Source of the DNA: Planococcus sp. ISL-110
GTDB lineage: Bacteria > Bacillota > Bacilli > Bacillales_A > Planococcaceae
Assembly: GCF_018613575.1 (NCBI RefSeq)
Contig: NZ_JAGGPX010000014.1
Span: 21,807 to 85,806, forward strand
Direction of reading: 5' to 3'
DNA length: 64,000 nucleotides
Of the stretch, positions 18,281-29,381 are shown piece by piece (positions within the stretch are counted from its first letter, which is position 1; the number at the start of each line of letters is the position of its first letter). Under the pieces are notes generated by a model. It was not told the origin of the DNA. It saw nothing but the letters and a program-made list of their open reading frames with translations, and ran no database searches. The position numbers and the translations under genes are program-made.

Positions 18281-18327
18281 AAAAGACGCAAAAATCCATT
18301 AGAAGTTGGATTTTTGCGTCTTTTTTT
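18281..18327 (+). terminator. Strong terminator after icmF and its repeats
   Basis: Stem AAAGACGCAAAAATCCA / TGGATTTTTGCGTCTTT followed by T; it probably ends the acyl-CoA operon transcript, so A1-A3 would be transcribed. Confidence 0.85.
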
Positions 18328-18350
18328 GAGCGAAATGCAGGCTGGATTTA

Positions 18351-18470
18351 ATTTGCAGTCGTTCAGACCGATTTACAGTCGTTCAAAGAAATTTACAGTC
18401 GCTCAGACCGATTTGCAGTCGTTCAAAGAAATTTGCAGTCGTTCAAAGAAATTTACGGTCGTTCAGCCGA
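18351..18470 (+). repeat. Six tandem copies of a 20-bp unit
   Basis: Units of exactly 20 bases start at 18351, 18371, 18391, 18411, 18431 and 18451. Consensus ATTTRCAGTCGTTCARASMR; the units alternate between endings AGACCG and AAAGAA. No spacers and no coding potential. It is a short direct-repeat array, not CRISPR. Confidence 0.85.
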
Positions 18471-18680
18471 TAGGTCCTTAATTACCGCAGAAAATAGGCT
18501 GCTAAAAAGCACAATAAAGAAATTGAATCCAATAATTTATTTTACTAAAGAAAAAATTTCCAAAAAAGAAAAAGAACTCATCCCATAATACCCATTCAAA
18601 GACATGACCGGTCGATATCCCTCCACTTTTTCTGTATAATAAAAGAATACGCATCGCAGAAAACAAGAAGGATGGATACA

Positions 18681-18842
18681 ATGCGCAAAGCTGTCCACTA
18701 CATCGTCATCATAATCTGTGTCATACTGATTTTCTTCCTGTACAATAAAGCTTTGGGATCGATACCGTTTATGATTCTGGCGCTCTATTTGTTTTATTTT
18801 GGGTGGAAACAAATAGAACCGAGAAAAAAGAAAACACGGTAG
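18681..18842 (+). CDS. Small membrane protein of unknown function (53 aa)
   Basis: A 53-residue reading frame with ATG after GAAGGATGGATACA and a consensus-like -10 TATAAT at about 18635. It has two hydrophobic stretches (YIVIIICVILIFFLY and IPFMILALYLFYFGW) separated by NKALGS, and a basic tail (EPRKKKTR), so it should sit in the membrane with a cytoplasmic C-terminus. I do not recognise a family. It precedes rpoE on the same strand; no role can be assigned. Confidence 0.6.
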   Translation: MRKAVHYIVIIICVILIFFLYNKALGSIPFMILALYLFYFGWKQIEPRKKKTR

Positions 18843-18904
18843 CGGAGACTAGTTAGTTTGTATATAATGAATTAAGTTACGAAAGAAGAAGGGACGTGCA
18901 CGGA

Positions 18905-19471
18905 ATGAAAATTCGTGAATTATCTAAGGAAGAATTGATAGAAGAGTCATTTGTTGACTTGACATATGCAATGTTGGAAGAGACGCACGAAACAAAAACC
19001 TATGCGGAACTGGTTGCAGAAATCGAGAAATTGCTGAACCTATCTAAAGAGGATATGAAAGACCGCTTGGTTCAATTCTATACAGACTTGAATATTGATG
19101 GCCGCTTTTTGATCTTGGGCGAAAACCGCTGGGGCCTTCGCGAGTGGTATCCGGTTGAACAGATTGAAGAAGAATCGGCACCGACTGTTAAAGCACGCAA
19201 AAAGAAAGCCAAAGTGGCTGACGATGAAGGCTTCGACGATCTGGATGAATTATCATTGGAAGACGAATTGGAGTTTGAGGACTTCGGTGAAGATGACGAT
19301 GATGACGATGACGACGAAGTGGTCAAGTCGCCGGTCGAAGCGGAAGTGATTGATTTTGACGCAGAGGACGACGATGACGACGTTGGTGTTTTGGTTGAAG
19401 ACCTTGACGGCAACATCATTGATGATGAAGAAGACGACGATGACGATGATGAAGAAGATGACTTGAAGTAA
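18905..19471 (+). CDS. rpoE: RpoE, RNA polymerase delta subunit
   Basis: Delta subunit of Gram-positive RNA polymerase, which speeds enzyme recycling and reduces unspecific nucleic-acid binding. The 188-residue protein has the folded N-terminal domain (MKIRELSKEELIEESFVDLTY..., with FYTDLNIDGRFL and WGLREWYP) and a long disordered acidic tail from about residue 105, with several runs of Asp. The ATG at 18905 begins the conserved N-terminus; a GTG 9 bases upstream is less likely. It is followed by pyrG as in Bacillus. Confidence 0.95.
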   Translation: MKIRELSKEELIEESFVDLTYAMLEETHETKTYAELVAEIEKLLNLSKEDMKDRLVQFYTDLNIDGRFLILGENRWGLREWYPVEQIEEESAPTVKARKKKAKVADDEGFDDLDELSLEDELEFEDFGEDDDDDDDDEVVKSPVEAEVIDFDAEDDDDDVGVLVEDLDGNIIDDEEDDDDDDEEDDLK

Positions 19472-19489
19472 TCTGAACATTTTTTCACC

Positions 19490-21228
<1,739 letters not shown>

Positions 21229-21235
21229 ACAAATG

Positions 21236-21272
21236 GCAAAAGCCTTCCCTTGAAAAAAGGGAAGGCTTTTGC
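21236..21272. terminator. Bidirectional terminator between pyrG and ywjG
   Basis: Stem GCAAAAGCCTTCCC / GGGAAGGCTTTTGC with A-rich and T-rich flanks serves both convergent genes. Confidence 0.9.
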
Positions 21273-21284
21273 GCATGGATTGTT

Positions 21285-21773
21285 CTATTCAGCCAGCAAT
21301 TCGTCGATGCTCAGCCTGACAGCATAGTAAATATAGAGCGCGGCGATAGCATGCGGAACCAACGCAGGCATGCCATCGTCCTGTACCGGGAAGTCCGCTG
21401 GGCTATCCAACAGCAGAAAGGCATCGGCTAATTCACTTTGGTCCGATTGCGATGAAACAAACGCGAACGGGATGCCGGCATCGGACAATCTTCCAGCCAG
21501 CTCATCCCCTTCTTTATCGGGAGCCAGAATCCAGACGCGATCGGTGCTGGTGACGATGCTGGCAGGCGACCATTCCGCTGCAGCTGTTAAGGGTTTTTCG
21601 CTGTTGATGGCCACGGCGGTTACGGCCTTCATTTCCCCGGAGGCTGCGATAAAGATGGTGCCTTCCGCAATCGCGGCCTGCGCCAAAACGCCGGCGATGC
21701 TGTTGATGGCGTCTTGCTGCTGAGACAGGCGTTCAAACAAACGGTTCAACTGTGCAGTTAAAGAATTCATCAT
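21285..21773 (-). CDS. ywjG: YwjG-like DUF2529 protein
   Basis: A 162-residue protein of the DUF2529 family, found between pyrG and spo0F in Bacillus in this same orientation. It has a SIS-like layout, with GTIFIAASGEM and WILAPDKEGDELAGRLSDAGIPFAFVSSQ resembling sugar-isomerase sugar-phosphate loops, but no proven reaction. The ATG at 21773 follows CGAGGTGAAA; an upstream in-frame extension would run into the spo0F promoter region. It is divergent from spo0F, sharing a region of only 45 bases. Confidence 0.85.
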   Translation of the reverse strand: MMNSLTAQLNRLFERLSQQQDAINSIAGVLAQAAIAEGTIFIAASGEMKAVTAVAINSEKPLTAAAEWSPASIVTSTDRVWILAPDKEGDELAGRLSDAGIPFAFVSSQSDQSELADAFLLLDSPADFPVQDDGMPALVPHAIAALYIYYAVRLSIDELLAE

Positions 21774-21818
21774 TTTCACCTCGTAAAAAAAGTATAGCAG
21801 ATAAAGGAGTGGCTCTTC

Positions 21819-22178
21819 TTGAAAACCATTTTGATTGTAGACGATCAACCAGGCATCCGGCTGTTGCTAAAAGAAGTGTTCAGCAAAGAAGGATACCGGG
21901 CGATCTCAGCAGGAAGCGGAAAAGAAGCACTTGAAAGAGTGCAGGAAGCCTGTCCGGACCTGGTGTTATTGGATATGAAAATCCCGGGAATGGATGGCAT
22001 CGAGATCCTGAAGCGCTTAAAGAAAAGCAACGCTGGTGTCCATGTCATCATGATGACCGCTTATGGCGAACTCGACCTCATCAAAGAATCGATGAACTGG
22101 GGAGCGGCGCGTTATTTCACCAAGCCGTTTGATGTCTTTGAAGTGCGTGACGCAGTCAAGCAACTGCTGGAAGAGTAA
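21819..22178 (+). CDS. spo0F: Spo0F-like single-domain response regulator
   Basis: A 119-residue stand-alone receiver domain. It has the acidic pocket DD (ILIVDDQPGIRLLL), the phosphorylated aspartate in LVLLDMKIPGMDGIEILKR, the threonine in MMTAYGEL and the lysine in FTKPFD. Identity to B. subtilis Spo0F is very high through DLVLLDMKIPGMDGIEILKR, and the gene lies between ywjG and fba as in Bacillus. It starts with TTG, 9 bases after AAAGGAG. In spore formers Spo0F relays phosphate in the phosphorelay; here neighbouring sporulation genes are missing, so it may relay to another output. Confidence 0.92.
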   Translation: MKTILIVDDQPGIRLLLKEVFSKEGYRAISAGSGKEALERVQEACPDLVLLDMKIPGMDGIEILKRLKKSNAGVHVIMMTAYGELDLIKESMNWGAARYFTKPFDVFEVRDAVKQLLEE

Positions 22179-22262
22179 ACAACGAAGAAGTGGCGTAAAT
22201 ACAGGGTTTTTGATATAGTATAAAAGATATTCGCTTTACACATTGTCGAGGAGGAATACTAA

Positions 22263-23123
22263 ATGCCGTTAGTTTCAATGAAAGAAATGATGATAAAAGG
22301 AAAACAAGAAGGATATGCAATCGGTCAATTCAACTTAAACAACCTGGAGTTCACACAGGCAATACTTCAAGCTGCACAAGAAGAGAACTCTCCAGTCATT
22401 TGTGGAGTTTCTGAAGGTGCAGCCCGTTACATGGGTGGCTTCACAACAGTTGTTAATATTGTCAAAGGGTTGATGCATGACTATAAAATCACCGTTCCTG
22501 TAGCAATTCACTTGGATCACGGTTCAAGCTTTGAAAAATGCAAAGAAGCGATTGATGCCGGATTTACTTCGGTTATGATCGATGCCTCTCATCATCCTTT
22601 CGAAGAGAATATCGAAATCACGAAACAAGTAGTGGAATATGCACGCAAACATAATGTTTCCGTAGAAGCGGAATTAGGAACTGTCGGCGGACAGGAAGAT
22701 GACATCATTGCAGATGGCGTCATTTATGCGGATCCGCAGGAATGCAAGAAAATGGTCGATGAAACAGGAATCGACTGCCTGGCACCAGCACTTGGTTCAG
22801 TTCACGGTCCTTATAAAGGCGAACCGAACCTAGGGTTTGCGGAAATGGAAGAAATTTCCCAGCTATGTGACGTGCCGCTTGTATTGCACGGTGGAACAGG
22901 AATCCCGACAAAAGATATTCAGCGCTCTGTTTCTCTTGGTACATCAAAGATTAACGTCAACACGGAAAGCCAGATTACATCGGCTCAAGCAGTCCGCGAC
23001 AAATTGAACAGCGATCCGGATGTCTATGATCCCCGCAAATACTTGGGACCAGGCCGCGACGCAATCAAAAAGACTGTAATCGGCAAAATGCGTGAGTTCG
23101 GAAGTTCAGGAAAAGCAGAATAA
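22263..23123 (+). CDS. fba: Class II fructose-1,6-bisphosphate aldolase
   Basis: Zinc-dependent aldolase of glycolysis and gluconeogenesis. The 286-residue protein has the class II motifs: [11 protein letters not shown] with zinc-binding histidine, [14 protein letters not shown], the second metal histidine in VLHGGTGIP, and INVNTESQ that binds substrate phosphate. It starts with ATG after CGAGGAGGAATACTAA. Genes for transaldolase and class II FBPase (glpX) follow, a carbon-metabolism neighbourhood kept in Bacillus. Confidence 0.95.
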   Translation: MPLVSMKEMMIKGKQEGYAIGQFNLNNLEFTQAILQAAQEENSPVICGVSEGAARYMGGFTTVVNIVKGLMHDYKITVPVAIHLDHGSSFEKCKEAIDAGFTSVMIDASHHPFEENIEITKQVVEYARKHNVSVEAELGTVGGQEDDIIADGVIYADPQECKKMVDETGIDCLAPALGSVHGPYKGEPNLGFAEMEEISQLCDVPLVLHGGTGIPTKDIQRSVSLGTSKINVNTESQITSAQAVRDKLNSDPDVYDPRKYLGPGRDAIKKTVIGKMREFGSSGKAE

Positions 23124-23139
23124 GGTGACAAAAAAGATG

Positions 23140-23173
23140 GGAGAGAAGCGTTAAAATGACGCCTTCTCTTTTT
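23140..23173 (+). terminator. Terminator between fba and tal
   Basis: AGAGAAGCGT / ACGCCTTCTCT stem followed by TTTTT. Confidence 0.75.
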
Positions 23174-23198
23174 CCCGTCATACAGGAGGAAAACAACT

Positions 23199-23861
23199 AT
23201 GAAATTTTTCATCGATACAGCAAACTTTGACGAAATCAAAGAAGCACATGCCTGGGGTATTCTTTCAGGTGTTACAACCAATCCATCATTGGTCGCAAAA
23301 GAGAAAAATGTTTCATTCCACGACCGCTTGAAAGAAATCGCAGCGCTTGTTGACGGTTCGATCAGCGGAGAAGTTATTGCACTTGATGCAGAAGGCATGA
23401 TCAAAGAAGGCCGCGAACTGGCTGATCTTGCTCCAAACATCACCGTGAAATTGCCAATGACGCCAGACGGCTTGAAAGCTTGTGCGGTTCTTGCATCAGA
23501 AGGCAAAAAAGTAAACGTTACTTTAATCTTCAGTGCCAACCAGGCATTGCTTGCAGCACGTGCCGGAGCGGCATACGTTTCTCCGTTCCTTGGGCGCCTT
23601 GACGATATCGGACACAATGGCATGGACTTGATTGCAACAATTGCAGAAATTTTTGCCATCCATGATATTTCTTCAGAAATCATTGCGGCTTCAATCCGTC
23701 ACCCACAGCACGTAACAGAAGCTGCTTTGAATGGTGCACATATCGCCACTATGCCGATCAAAGTGATGCACCAAATGTTCAAGCACCCATTGACAGATCA
23801 GGGAATCGAAGCATTCCTTGCTGACTGGGAAAAACGTTCTGTAGAAGATGGTGTAAAATAA
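23199..23861 (+). CDS. tal: Transaldolase (short, TalC/fructose-6-phosphate aldolase-like type)
   Basis: Moves a dihydroxyacetone unit between sugar phosphates in the non-oxidative pentose phosphate pathway. The 220-residue protein is the short form: [28 protein letters not shown], the Schiff-base lysine in NITVKLPMT, and [11 protein letters not shown]. The B. subtilis homologue YwjH is at the same place and has transaldolase activity; a fructose-6-phosphate aldolase cannot be excluded from sequence alone. It starts after TACAGGAGGAAAACAACT. Confidence 0.92.
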   Translation: MKFFIDTANFDEIKEAHAWGILSGVTTNPSLVAKEKNVSFHDRLKEIAALVDGSISGEVIALDAEGMIKEGRELADLAPNITVKLPMTPDGLKACAVLASEGKKVNVTLIFSANQALLAARAGAAYVSPFLGRLDDIGHNGMDLIATIAEIFAIHDISSEIIAASIRHPQHVTEAALNGAHIATMPIKVMHQMFKHPLTDQGIEAFLADWEKRSVEDGVK

Positions 23862-24021
23862 AAAACTTCAATCAGTGGATTGCCCGCCCAAAAAGCGGGG
23901 ATTGTGCTGGCCGTTAAAGCGGCAAAATTGAAGTTGTGGCCGGCAGCCATCCTGGACGCCGAAACAATGTAACTTTTCAGGCCAATCGAGCTGAAGGAAA
24001 AGTGGAAAAAGGAGAAATTTA
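23862..24021 (+). other. Structured intergenic segment between tal and murZ
   Basis: Arms ACTTCAAT (about 23867) and ATTGAAGT (about 23928) enclose two smaller hairpins, CCCGCCC..GCGGGG and GGCCGTTAAAGCGGC. The second resembles CCCGTTAAAGCGGG at about 44709 in the atp operon. No gene. It may act as a terminator or processing site; function unknown. Confidence 0.5.
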
Positions 24022-25320
24022 ATGGATGTTTATAAAATAAAGGGCGGTAATCGCCTTTCCGGAACAATTAAAGTCAATGGTGCCAAAAACAGTGCTGTTG
24101 CTTTGATTCCTGCATCGATTTTGGCGAATTCGCCTGTATCGATCGAAGGTTTGCCGGGAATTTCCGATGTATGGACACTGAAAAACATTTTGGAAGAAAT
24201 TGGTGGGGAAGTCTCCTTTGAAGATGGGACGATGAACATCGATCCATCGAAAATGATTGATATGCCTTTGCCGAACGGCAATGTGAAAAAATTGCGTGCT
24301 TCCTATTATATGATGGGCGCAATGCTCGGCCGCTTTAAGCACGCGGCAATCGGTTTGCCAGGCGGCTGTTTCTTAGGGCCTCGCCCAATCGATCAGCACA
24401 TCAAAGGCTTTGAGGCGCTTGGTGCAAAAGTGACGAACGAACACGGCGCCATCTATTTGCGGGCCGATGAACTTCGCGGCGCTAAAATTTACCTGGATGT
24501 CGTCAGTGTTGGCGCAACCATCAACATCATGCTCGCCGCTGTTCTTGCAAAAGGCCAGACGACTATCGAAAATGCGGCAAAAGAGCCGGAAATTATTGAT
24601 GTAGCGACCCTATTGACCAATATGGGCGCGAAAATCAAAGGAGCCGGCACAAATGTCATTCGAATTGATGGCGTGGAAGAATTGCACGGCACCAACCATA
24701 CGATCATACCTGACCGGATTGAAGCCGGAACGTTCATGATCATGGCTGCTGCAGCAGGGGATGGCATCACAATCGATAACGTCATTCCATTCCATATGGA
24801 AGCATTAACTGCCAAACTACGTGAAATGGGCGTTGATGTGCAGGAAGGCGAAGAATCGATTTATATTCCTAAATCTAACAATCTGAAGGCGATAGATGTG
24901 AAGACCTTGGTGTATCCAGGATTTGCGACAGACCTTCAACAGCCATTTTCCGTGTTGATGACGCAGGCTCAAGGATCTTCCATGATCACTGATACCATCT
25001 ACTCGGCACGCTTTAAGCATATTGACGAACTTCGCCGTATGAATGCAAGCGGCCGTGTTGAAGGAAGAGCGGCGATGATTACAGGTCCGACTCCGTTGAC
25101 CTCGGCAACCGTTGTAGCATCCGATTTGCGTGCAGGAGCAGCATTGGTCATTGCTGGACTGCTGGCAGAAGGCGAAACTGAAATCCGTGAAATTTATCAT
25201 ATCGAACGAGGCTATTCGTCGATCATCGAAAAATTGCAGGGTCTTGGCGCTGACATCCGGAGAGAGACGATTGACCCGGTGGCAAGCGTGAAGTCTGACC
25301 TTAGCCAGGACGCAAACTGA
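24022..25320 (+). CDS. murZ: UDP-N-acetylglucosamine 1-carboxyvinyltransferase (second paralogue, MurZ/MurAB)
   Basis: First committed step of peptidoglycan synthesis: transfer of enolpyruvate from PEP to UDP-GlcNAc. The 432-residue EPT-fold protein has [19 protein letters not shown], the fosfomycin-target cysteine in [25 protein letters not shown] and [10 protein letters not shown]. It is the MurAB/MurZ type by position (between tal and glpX as in Bacillus); the MurAA type is at 48785-50083. The start follows AAAAAGGAGAAATTTA. Confidence 0.93.
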   Translation: MDVYKIKGGNRLSGTIKVNGAKNSAVALIPASILANSPVSIEGLPGISDVWTLKNILEEIGGEVSFEDGTMNIDPSKMIDMPLPNGNVKKLRASYYMMGAMLGRFKHAAIGLPGGCFLGPRPIDQHIKGFEALGAKVTNEHGAIYLRADELRGAKIYLDVVSVGATINIMLAAVLAKGQTTIENAAKEPEIIDVATLLTNMGAKIKGAGTNVIRIDGVEELHGTNHTIIPDRIEAGTFMIMAAAAGDGITIDNVIPFHMEALTAKLREMGVDVQEGEESIYIPKSNNLKAIDVKTLVYPGFATDLQQPFSVLMTQAQGSSMITDTIYSARFKHIDELRRMNASGRVEGRAAMITGPTPLTSATVVASDLRAGAALVIAGLLAEGETEIREIYHIERGYSSIIEKLQGLGADIRRETIDPVASVKSDLSQDAN

Positions 25321-25395
25321 CTCTCTTTTAGCGTAAAAATATATGCTACAATAATGAAGACATAGAGTTAAAGCTGAACTGGAGGAACTTATAAT

Positions 25396-26361
25396 ATGGA
25401 ACGAAGTCTATCGATGGAATTAGTGCGTATCACTGAGGCGGCAGCAATTGCTTCTTCAAAATGGATGGGCCGCGGCATGAAGGTCGAAGCGGATGAAGCA
25501 GCGACCACTGCAATGAGAACGGTATTTGATACCATTCCAATGCGTGGTGTAGTAGTCATCGGTGAAGGTGAGATGGATGAAGCGCCCATGCTGTATATCG
25601 GTGAAGAATTAGGAACGGGCAACGGTCCGGAAGTGGACGTTGCAGTAGATCCTTTAGAAGGAACAAATATTGTCGCCGCTGGCGGATGGAATGCTTTGGC
25701 AGTTCTTGCAATCGCGGACCGCGGCAATCTTCTGAATGCACCTGATATGTACATGGAAAAAATCGCGGTTGGGCCGGAATCAGTAGGCAAAATCGACATT
25801 AACGCACCAGTCATCGACAACCTTCGTGCAGTGGCAAAAGCCAAGAATAAGGACATCGAAGAAGTCGTGGCCACAATTATGGACCGCCCGCGCCATCAGG
25901 ATATCATTGACCAGATCCGTGCAGCGGGAGCCCGCATCAAACTGATCGATGACGGTGATATAGCCGGTGCGATCAATACCGCATTTGATCAAACAGGTGT
26001 TGACATTCTTTTTGGAACTGGCGGAGCACCCGAGGGTGTCATTGCTGCAGTCGGCTTAAAATGCCTGGGCGGCGAAATCCAAGGGAAACTGGTTCCCCAG
26101 AACGAAGAAGAAGCGCAGCGCTGCATCGATATGGGCATTGATGTAAGTAAAGTGCTGATGATGAATGACCTCGTCAAAGGCGATGATGCCATTTTTGCGG
26201 CTACAGGCGTCACAGACGGCGAATTATTAAAAGGCGTCCAGCTCAAAGGTGGTTTCGCCGAAAGCCATACATTGGTTATGCGTGCGAAATCAGGAACCGT
26301 CCGCTTTATTGAAGGGCGTCACAGCCTGCAGAAAAAGCCGAATCTTGTAATGAACGATTAA
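25396..26361 (+). CDS. glpX: Class II fructose-1,6-bisphosphatase (GlpX)
   Basis: Gluconeogenic phosphatase removing the 1-phosphate from fructose-1,6-bisphosphate. The 321-residue protein carries the metal-binding [15 protein letters not shown] and the signature VDPLEGTN, plus [10 protein letters not shown], all typical of GlpX. B. subtilis YwjI is the positional homologue. The ATG follows CTGGAGGAACTTATAAT. Its location near fba and tal fits carbon flux through the hexose phosphate pool. Confidence 0.94.
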   Translation: MERSLSMELVRITEAAAIASSKWMGRGMKVEADEAATTAMRTVFDTIPMRGVVVIGEGEMDEAPMLYIGEELGTGNGPEVDVAVDPLEGTNIVAAGGWNALAVLAIADRGNLLNAPDMYMEKIAVGPESVGKIDINAPVIDNLRAVAKAKNKDIEEVVATIMDRPRHQDIIDQIRAAGARIKLIDDGDIAGAINTAFDQTGVDILFGTGGAPEGVIAAVGLKCLGGEIQGKLVPQNEEEAQRCIDMGIDVSKVLMMNDLVKGDDAIFAATGVTDGELLKGVQLKGGFAESHTLVMRAKSGTVRFIEGRHSLQKKPNLVMND

Positions 26362-26381
26362 CGATCCTACTTCATAAAATG

Positions 26382-26410
26382 AGTCCGGCAAATTGCCGGA
26401 CTTCTTCTTT
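26382..26410 (+). terminator. Terminator after glpX
   Basis: AGTCCGGC / GCCGGACT with five-base loop followed by TTCTTCTTT. Confidence 0.85.
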
Positions 26411-26492
26411 AAGGTCTTCTCAATCATTCACTGCTGATCCTCCAACTTATCTACAAACCAAAAATAATACGAATAAGAGTGGTGTCCGATAT

Positions 26493-27776
26493 ATGGCAAC
26501 GATAACAATCTCCGCATTGGAGAACATGACATTAAAAGAACTTTATAATTTAGCAAAAGAATATAAGTTGATCAATTACAGTAAGCTGACCAAAAAGGAA
26601 CTGATTTTCGCGATTTTGAAAACGCGTGCAGAACAGGAAGGTTTCTTCTTCATGGAAGGCGTTTTGGAGATTATCCAATCGGAAGGCTTTGGTTTTCTGC
26701 GGCCGATCAATTATTCACCGAGTTCACAGGACATTTATATCTCCGCTTCTCAAATCCGCCGTTTTGATTTGAGAAATGGCGATAAAGTTTCTGGGAAAGT
26801 GCGTCCGCCAAAAGAAAATGAACGCTATTTCGGTTTGCTTCAAGTGGAAGCGGTAAACGGTGAAGATCCGGAAGTGGCGAAAGAACGCGTCCATTTCCCG
26901 GGGCTTACGCCGCTTTATCCGGACCGCCATATTCGTTTGGAAACGACGCCGGATCATTTGTCCACACGCATCATGGACCTGGTCGCACCAGTCGGCTTTG
27001 GCCAACGCGGTTTGATTGTTGCGCCACCGAAAGCCGGTAAAACCATGCTGCTGAAAGAAATTGCCAATTCAATCACCACCAACCATCCGGAAGCGGAATT
27101 GATTGTCCTGCTGATTGATGAGCGTCCCGAAGAAGTGACGGATATCGAGCGGTCGGTGGATGCAGATGTTGTATCATCGACATTCGATGAAGTGCCTGAA
27201 AACCATGTCAAAGTTGCTGAACTGGTCCTTGAGCGTGCGATGCGCCTCGTCGAGCATAAACGCGACGTCGTCATTTTGATGGACTCGATTACACGCTTGG
27301 CCCGAGCATATAATTTGGTTATTCCGCCGAGCGGCCGTACGCTATCAGGAGGAATCGATCCAGCAGCTTTCCATCGGCCTAAACGCTTTTTTGGAGCAGC
27401 ACGTAATATCGAAGAAGGCGGCAGCTTGACTATTTTAGCCACTGCTCTAGTGGAAACGGGATCACGTATGGACGAAGTCATTTATGAGGAATTTAAAGGA
27501 ACGGGCAACATGGAATTGCATCTTGACCGATCTTTGGCAGAACGCCGCATCTTCCCAGCACTTGATATTCGCCGTTCCGGAACACGCAAAGAGGAATTGC
27601 TGATCGAGCCGAAGCAGCTTGAAAAGCTTTGGTCCATTCGAAAAACCTTCTCGGATACGCATGATTTCGGTGAACGTTTCTTGAGGAAAATGAGCCAAAC
27701 AGATACGAACGAAGAATTCTTTGAGCAATTGGCAACCGAGATGAAGACCCACCGAAGCAATAAGAAGATGATTTAA
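26493..27776 (+). CDS. rho: Transcription termination factor Rho
   Basis: Hexameric RNA-dependent ATPase that ends transcription. The 427-residue protein has the N-terminal [11 protein letters not shown] helix domain, the cold-shock-like RNA-binding domain ([20 protein letters not shown]), Walker [16 protein letters not shown], Walker [17 protein letters not shown], the Q-loop [12 protein letters not shown] and the R-loop. The ATG at 26493 is chosen because the Bacillus-type N-terminus begins there; the 38-codon upstream extension has no support. The ribosome-binding site is weak (GTGGTG), perhaps consistent with autoregulated low expression. Confidence 0.96.
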   Translation: MATITISALENMTLKELYNLAKEYKLINYSKLTKKELIFAILKTRAEQEGFFFMEGVLEIIQSEGFGFLRPINYSPSSQDIYISASQIRRFDLRNGDKVSGKVRPPKENERYFGLLQVEAVNGEDPEVAKERVHFPGLTPLYPDRHIRLETTPDHLSTRIMDLVAPVGFGQRGLIVAPPKAGKTMLLKEIANSITTNHPEAELIVLLIDERPEEVTDIERSVDADVVSSTFDEVPENHVKVAELVLERAMRLVEHKRDVVILMDSITRLARAYNLVIPPSGRTLSGGIDPAAFHRPKRFFGAARNIEEGGSLTILATALVETGSRMDEVIYEEFKGTGNMELHLDRSLAERRIFPALDIRRSGTRKEELLIEPKQLEKLWSIRKTFSDTHDFGERFLRKMSQTDTNEEFFEQLATEMKTHRSNKKMI

Positions 27777-27780
27777 TTGC

Positions 27781-27872
27781 TTGCAAAAGATAGGGCGATT
27801 TGATATGATTATGAGAGTGAAATAAAGCAAAGCTATTGCATATACGGTCTGAAGAACCGTGTAAGGCAATAG
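27781..27872 (+). promoter_or_regulatory. rpmE promoter and leader hairpin
   Basis: -35 TTGCAA (27781-27786), 17-base spacer, -10 TATGAT (27804-27809). The predicted leader contains a long hairpin at 27833-27872 with arms CTATTGC / GCAATAG and inner TACGGT / ACCGTGTA. A ribosomal-protein L31 leader is known in Firmicutes; whether this is that motif needs a covariance-model search. Confidence 0.65.
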
Positions 27873-27925
27873 TAAAATAGATTAAACTCTGTTCCAGATG
27901 GTTCAGGGCGAGAGGAGAAAATAGT

Positions 27926-28141
27926 ATGAAAACAGGTATTCATCCAGATTACAAACAAGCTACAGTAACTTGCTCATGTGGGAATTCTTTCACAACTGGT
28001 TCTGTAAAAGAAAAAATCAGCGTTGAGCTTTGCTCTGAATGTCATCCATTCTACACTGGACGTCAGAAATTCGCATCAGCAGATGGCCGCGTAGATCGTT
28101 TCAACAAAAAATACGGCCTAAAAGAAGAAATCAGCGAGTAA
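27926..28141 (+). CDS. rpmE: 50S ribosomal protein bL31, zinc-binding type
   Basis: A 71-residue ribosomal protein with the four zinc cysteines of the C+ form, in CSCGNSF and [16 protein letters not shown]. Zinc-independent paralogues lack these, so this copy should be used when zinc is sufficient. The ATG follows GAGAGGAGAAAATAGT. It is monocistronic between its own promoter and a strong terminator, downstream of rho as in Bacillus. Confidence 0.96.
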   Translation: MKTGIHPDYKQATVTCSCGNSFTTGSVKEKISVELCSECHPFYTGRQKFASADGRVDRFNKKYGLKEEISE

Positions 28142-28230
28142 TATTGGCTAAGCGCTGGACTGGAAGTGGAAGTTCTCAATTTGTGAATTTCCATCTTCCT
28201 GTTCCTTGCTTTCCGGTAGCAATTAAAATT

Positions 28231-28272
28231 ATACCTGCCTAGCGCGCAAACGCCTGGCGGGTATTTTTTTTT
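28231..28272 (+). terminator. Terminator after rpmE
   Basis: ATACCTGCC..GGCGGGTAT stem followed by eight or more T. Confidence 0.88.
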
Positions 28273-28468
28273 CGTCTTTTATCCCAAAAAGCGCCTTACA
28301 TATTCCGAAAAACAGCAAGCTGCAGTATTATTTTTGGTATGATAAAGAGAAACTTCACTTATGTGGAAGTGCCTTGTTCCCGCAAGTTGGAAAGCGAAAA
28401 TCACTGCGCTCTGCTGGCCATAAAGCCTTAATAAAAAAACAACAAAGTGTTTGAAAGGGGTCTCACCT

Positions 28469-29059
28469 ATGTACGTCATGAAACAAACTGGCTGGGTTGA
28501 ATTGATCTGTGGCAGCATGTTTTCCGGGAAGTCGGAAGAACTGATCCGCCGCGTCCGCCGTTCCCAATTCGCTAAGCAAAAAATTGCTGTCTTTAAACCG
28601 AAAATCGATGACCGTTACAGCAAAGAAGCGGTCGTTTCGCATAATGGAGCAACTGTGATTGCCCTGCCAATTTCCCGGTCAACTGAAATGTGGGAATACA
28701 TTACCGATGAATTCGATGTCATTGCCATAGATGAAGCTCAATTTTTTGATGAAGACATCATCGAAAATGTACAAAAACTTGCCAACCACGGTTTCCGTGT
28801 CATCGTTGCTGGACTCGATCAGGACTTCAGAGGCCGTCCATTCGGCCCGATGCCGGCATTGTTGGCAATTGCCGAGCAAGTGACAAAGCTTCAAGCAGTC
28901 TGCACGGTTTGCGGTTCCCCGGCAAGCCGGACACAGCGCCTGATCGACGGAAAACCGGCAGGATCGGATGACCCGACAATCCTGGTAGGCGCATCAGAAG
29001 CCTACGAGCCCCGCTGCCGCCATCACCACGAAGTACCGGCTGGTGTGACTGTTAAGTGA
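28469..29059 (+). CDS. tdk: Thymidine kinase
   Basis: Salvage kinase making dTMP from thymidine. The 196-residue protein has the P-loop [27 protein letters not shown] (metal and magnesium site), [14 protein letters not shown] (lasso) and zinc-binding CTVCGSPA and CRHHHE residues. The ATG at 28469 is chosen because it lies 8 bases after GAAAGGGG; an upstream TTG overlaps that site. Its leader contains AGAGAAACTTCACT, which recurs at 50238. Confidence 0.94.
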   Translation: MYVMKQTGWVELICGSMFSGKSEELIRRVRRSQFAKQKIAVFKPKIDDRYSKEAVVSHNGATVIALPISRSTEMWEYITDEFDVIAIDEAQFFDEDIIENVQKLANHGFRVIVAGLDQDFRGRPFGPMPALLAIAEQVTKLQAVCTVCGSPASRTQRLIDGKPAGSDDPTILVGASEAYEPRCRHHHEVPAGVTVK

Positions 29060-29381
29060 ATAAAATATAAATAGCAGCCAGCATTGTTGAACCTAAAGAA
29101 ATCGCTGTAGGCAGACGCTGTCGGGCCCACAGGATGTGGAGCATGCAACTAGCGTGCCAGGACGTCGCGATGCCAGTTGCCAAGGGCATGGCCTCTGTCG
29201 GACTCGTTTGCGACGAAGCTAGCGCAGTGATGCAGGAGCATATCTTTGCCCTTTGCTGCCTTCCGCTCTTTCTTTTAAGAGTTATATAAATGCTTTTATG
29301 AGAATGAATATTAAGTATAAAAATATAATAGACTTATCTCTATATATTATTAGTGAAGACTGTTGTTATTTTTAAGATATG
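29060..29381. other. Intergenic region with an unexplained GC-rich segment
   Basis: No gene. Positions about 29095-29245 are GC-rich and contain nested inverted repeats (GCAACT at 29145-29150 with AGTTGC at 29175-29180; TGTCGG twice; GCTAGCGC). It differs from repeat families A, B and D. The rest (29250-29381) is AT-rich with no clear signal. Confidence 0.5.

Noticed and set aside
18351..18470. CRISPR array
   Set aside because: Units are 20 bases, directly adjacent with no spacers, and no cas genes are present.
19078..19488. Minus-strand poly-serine frame
   Set aside because: It is the antisense of the Asp/Glu codon runs in the rpoE acidic tail.
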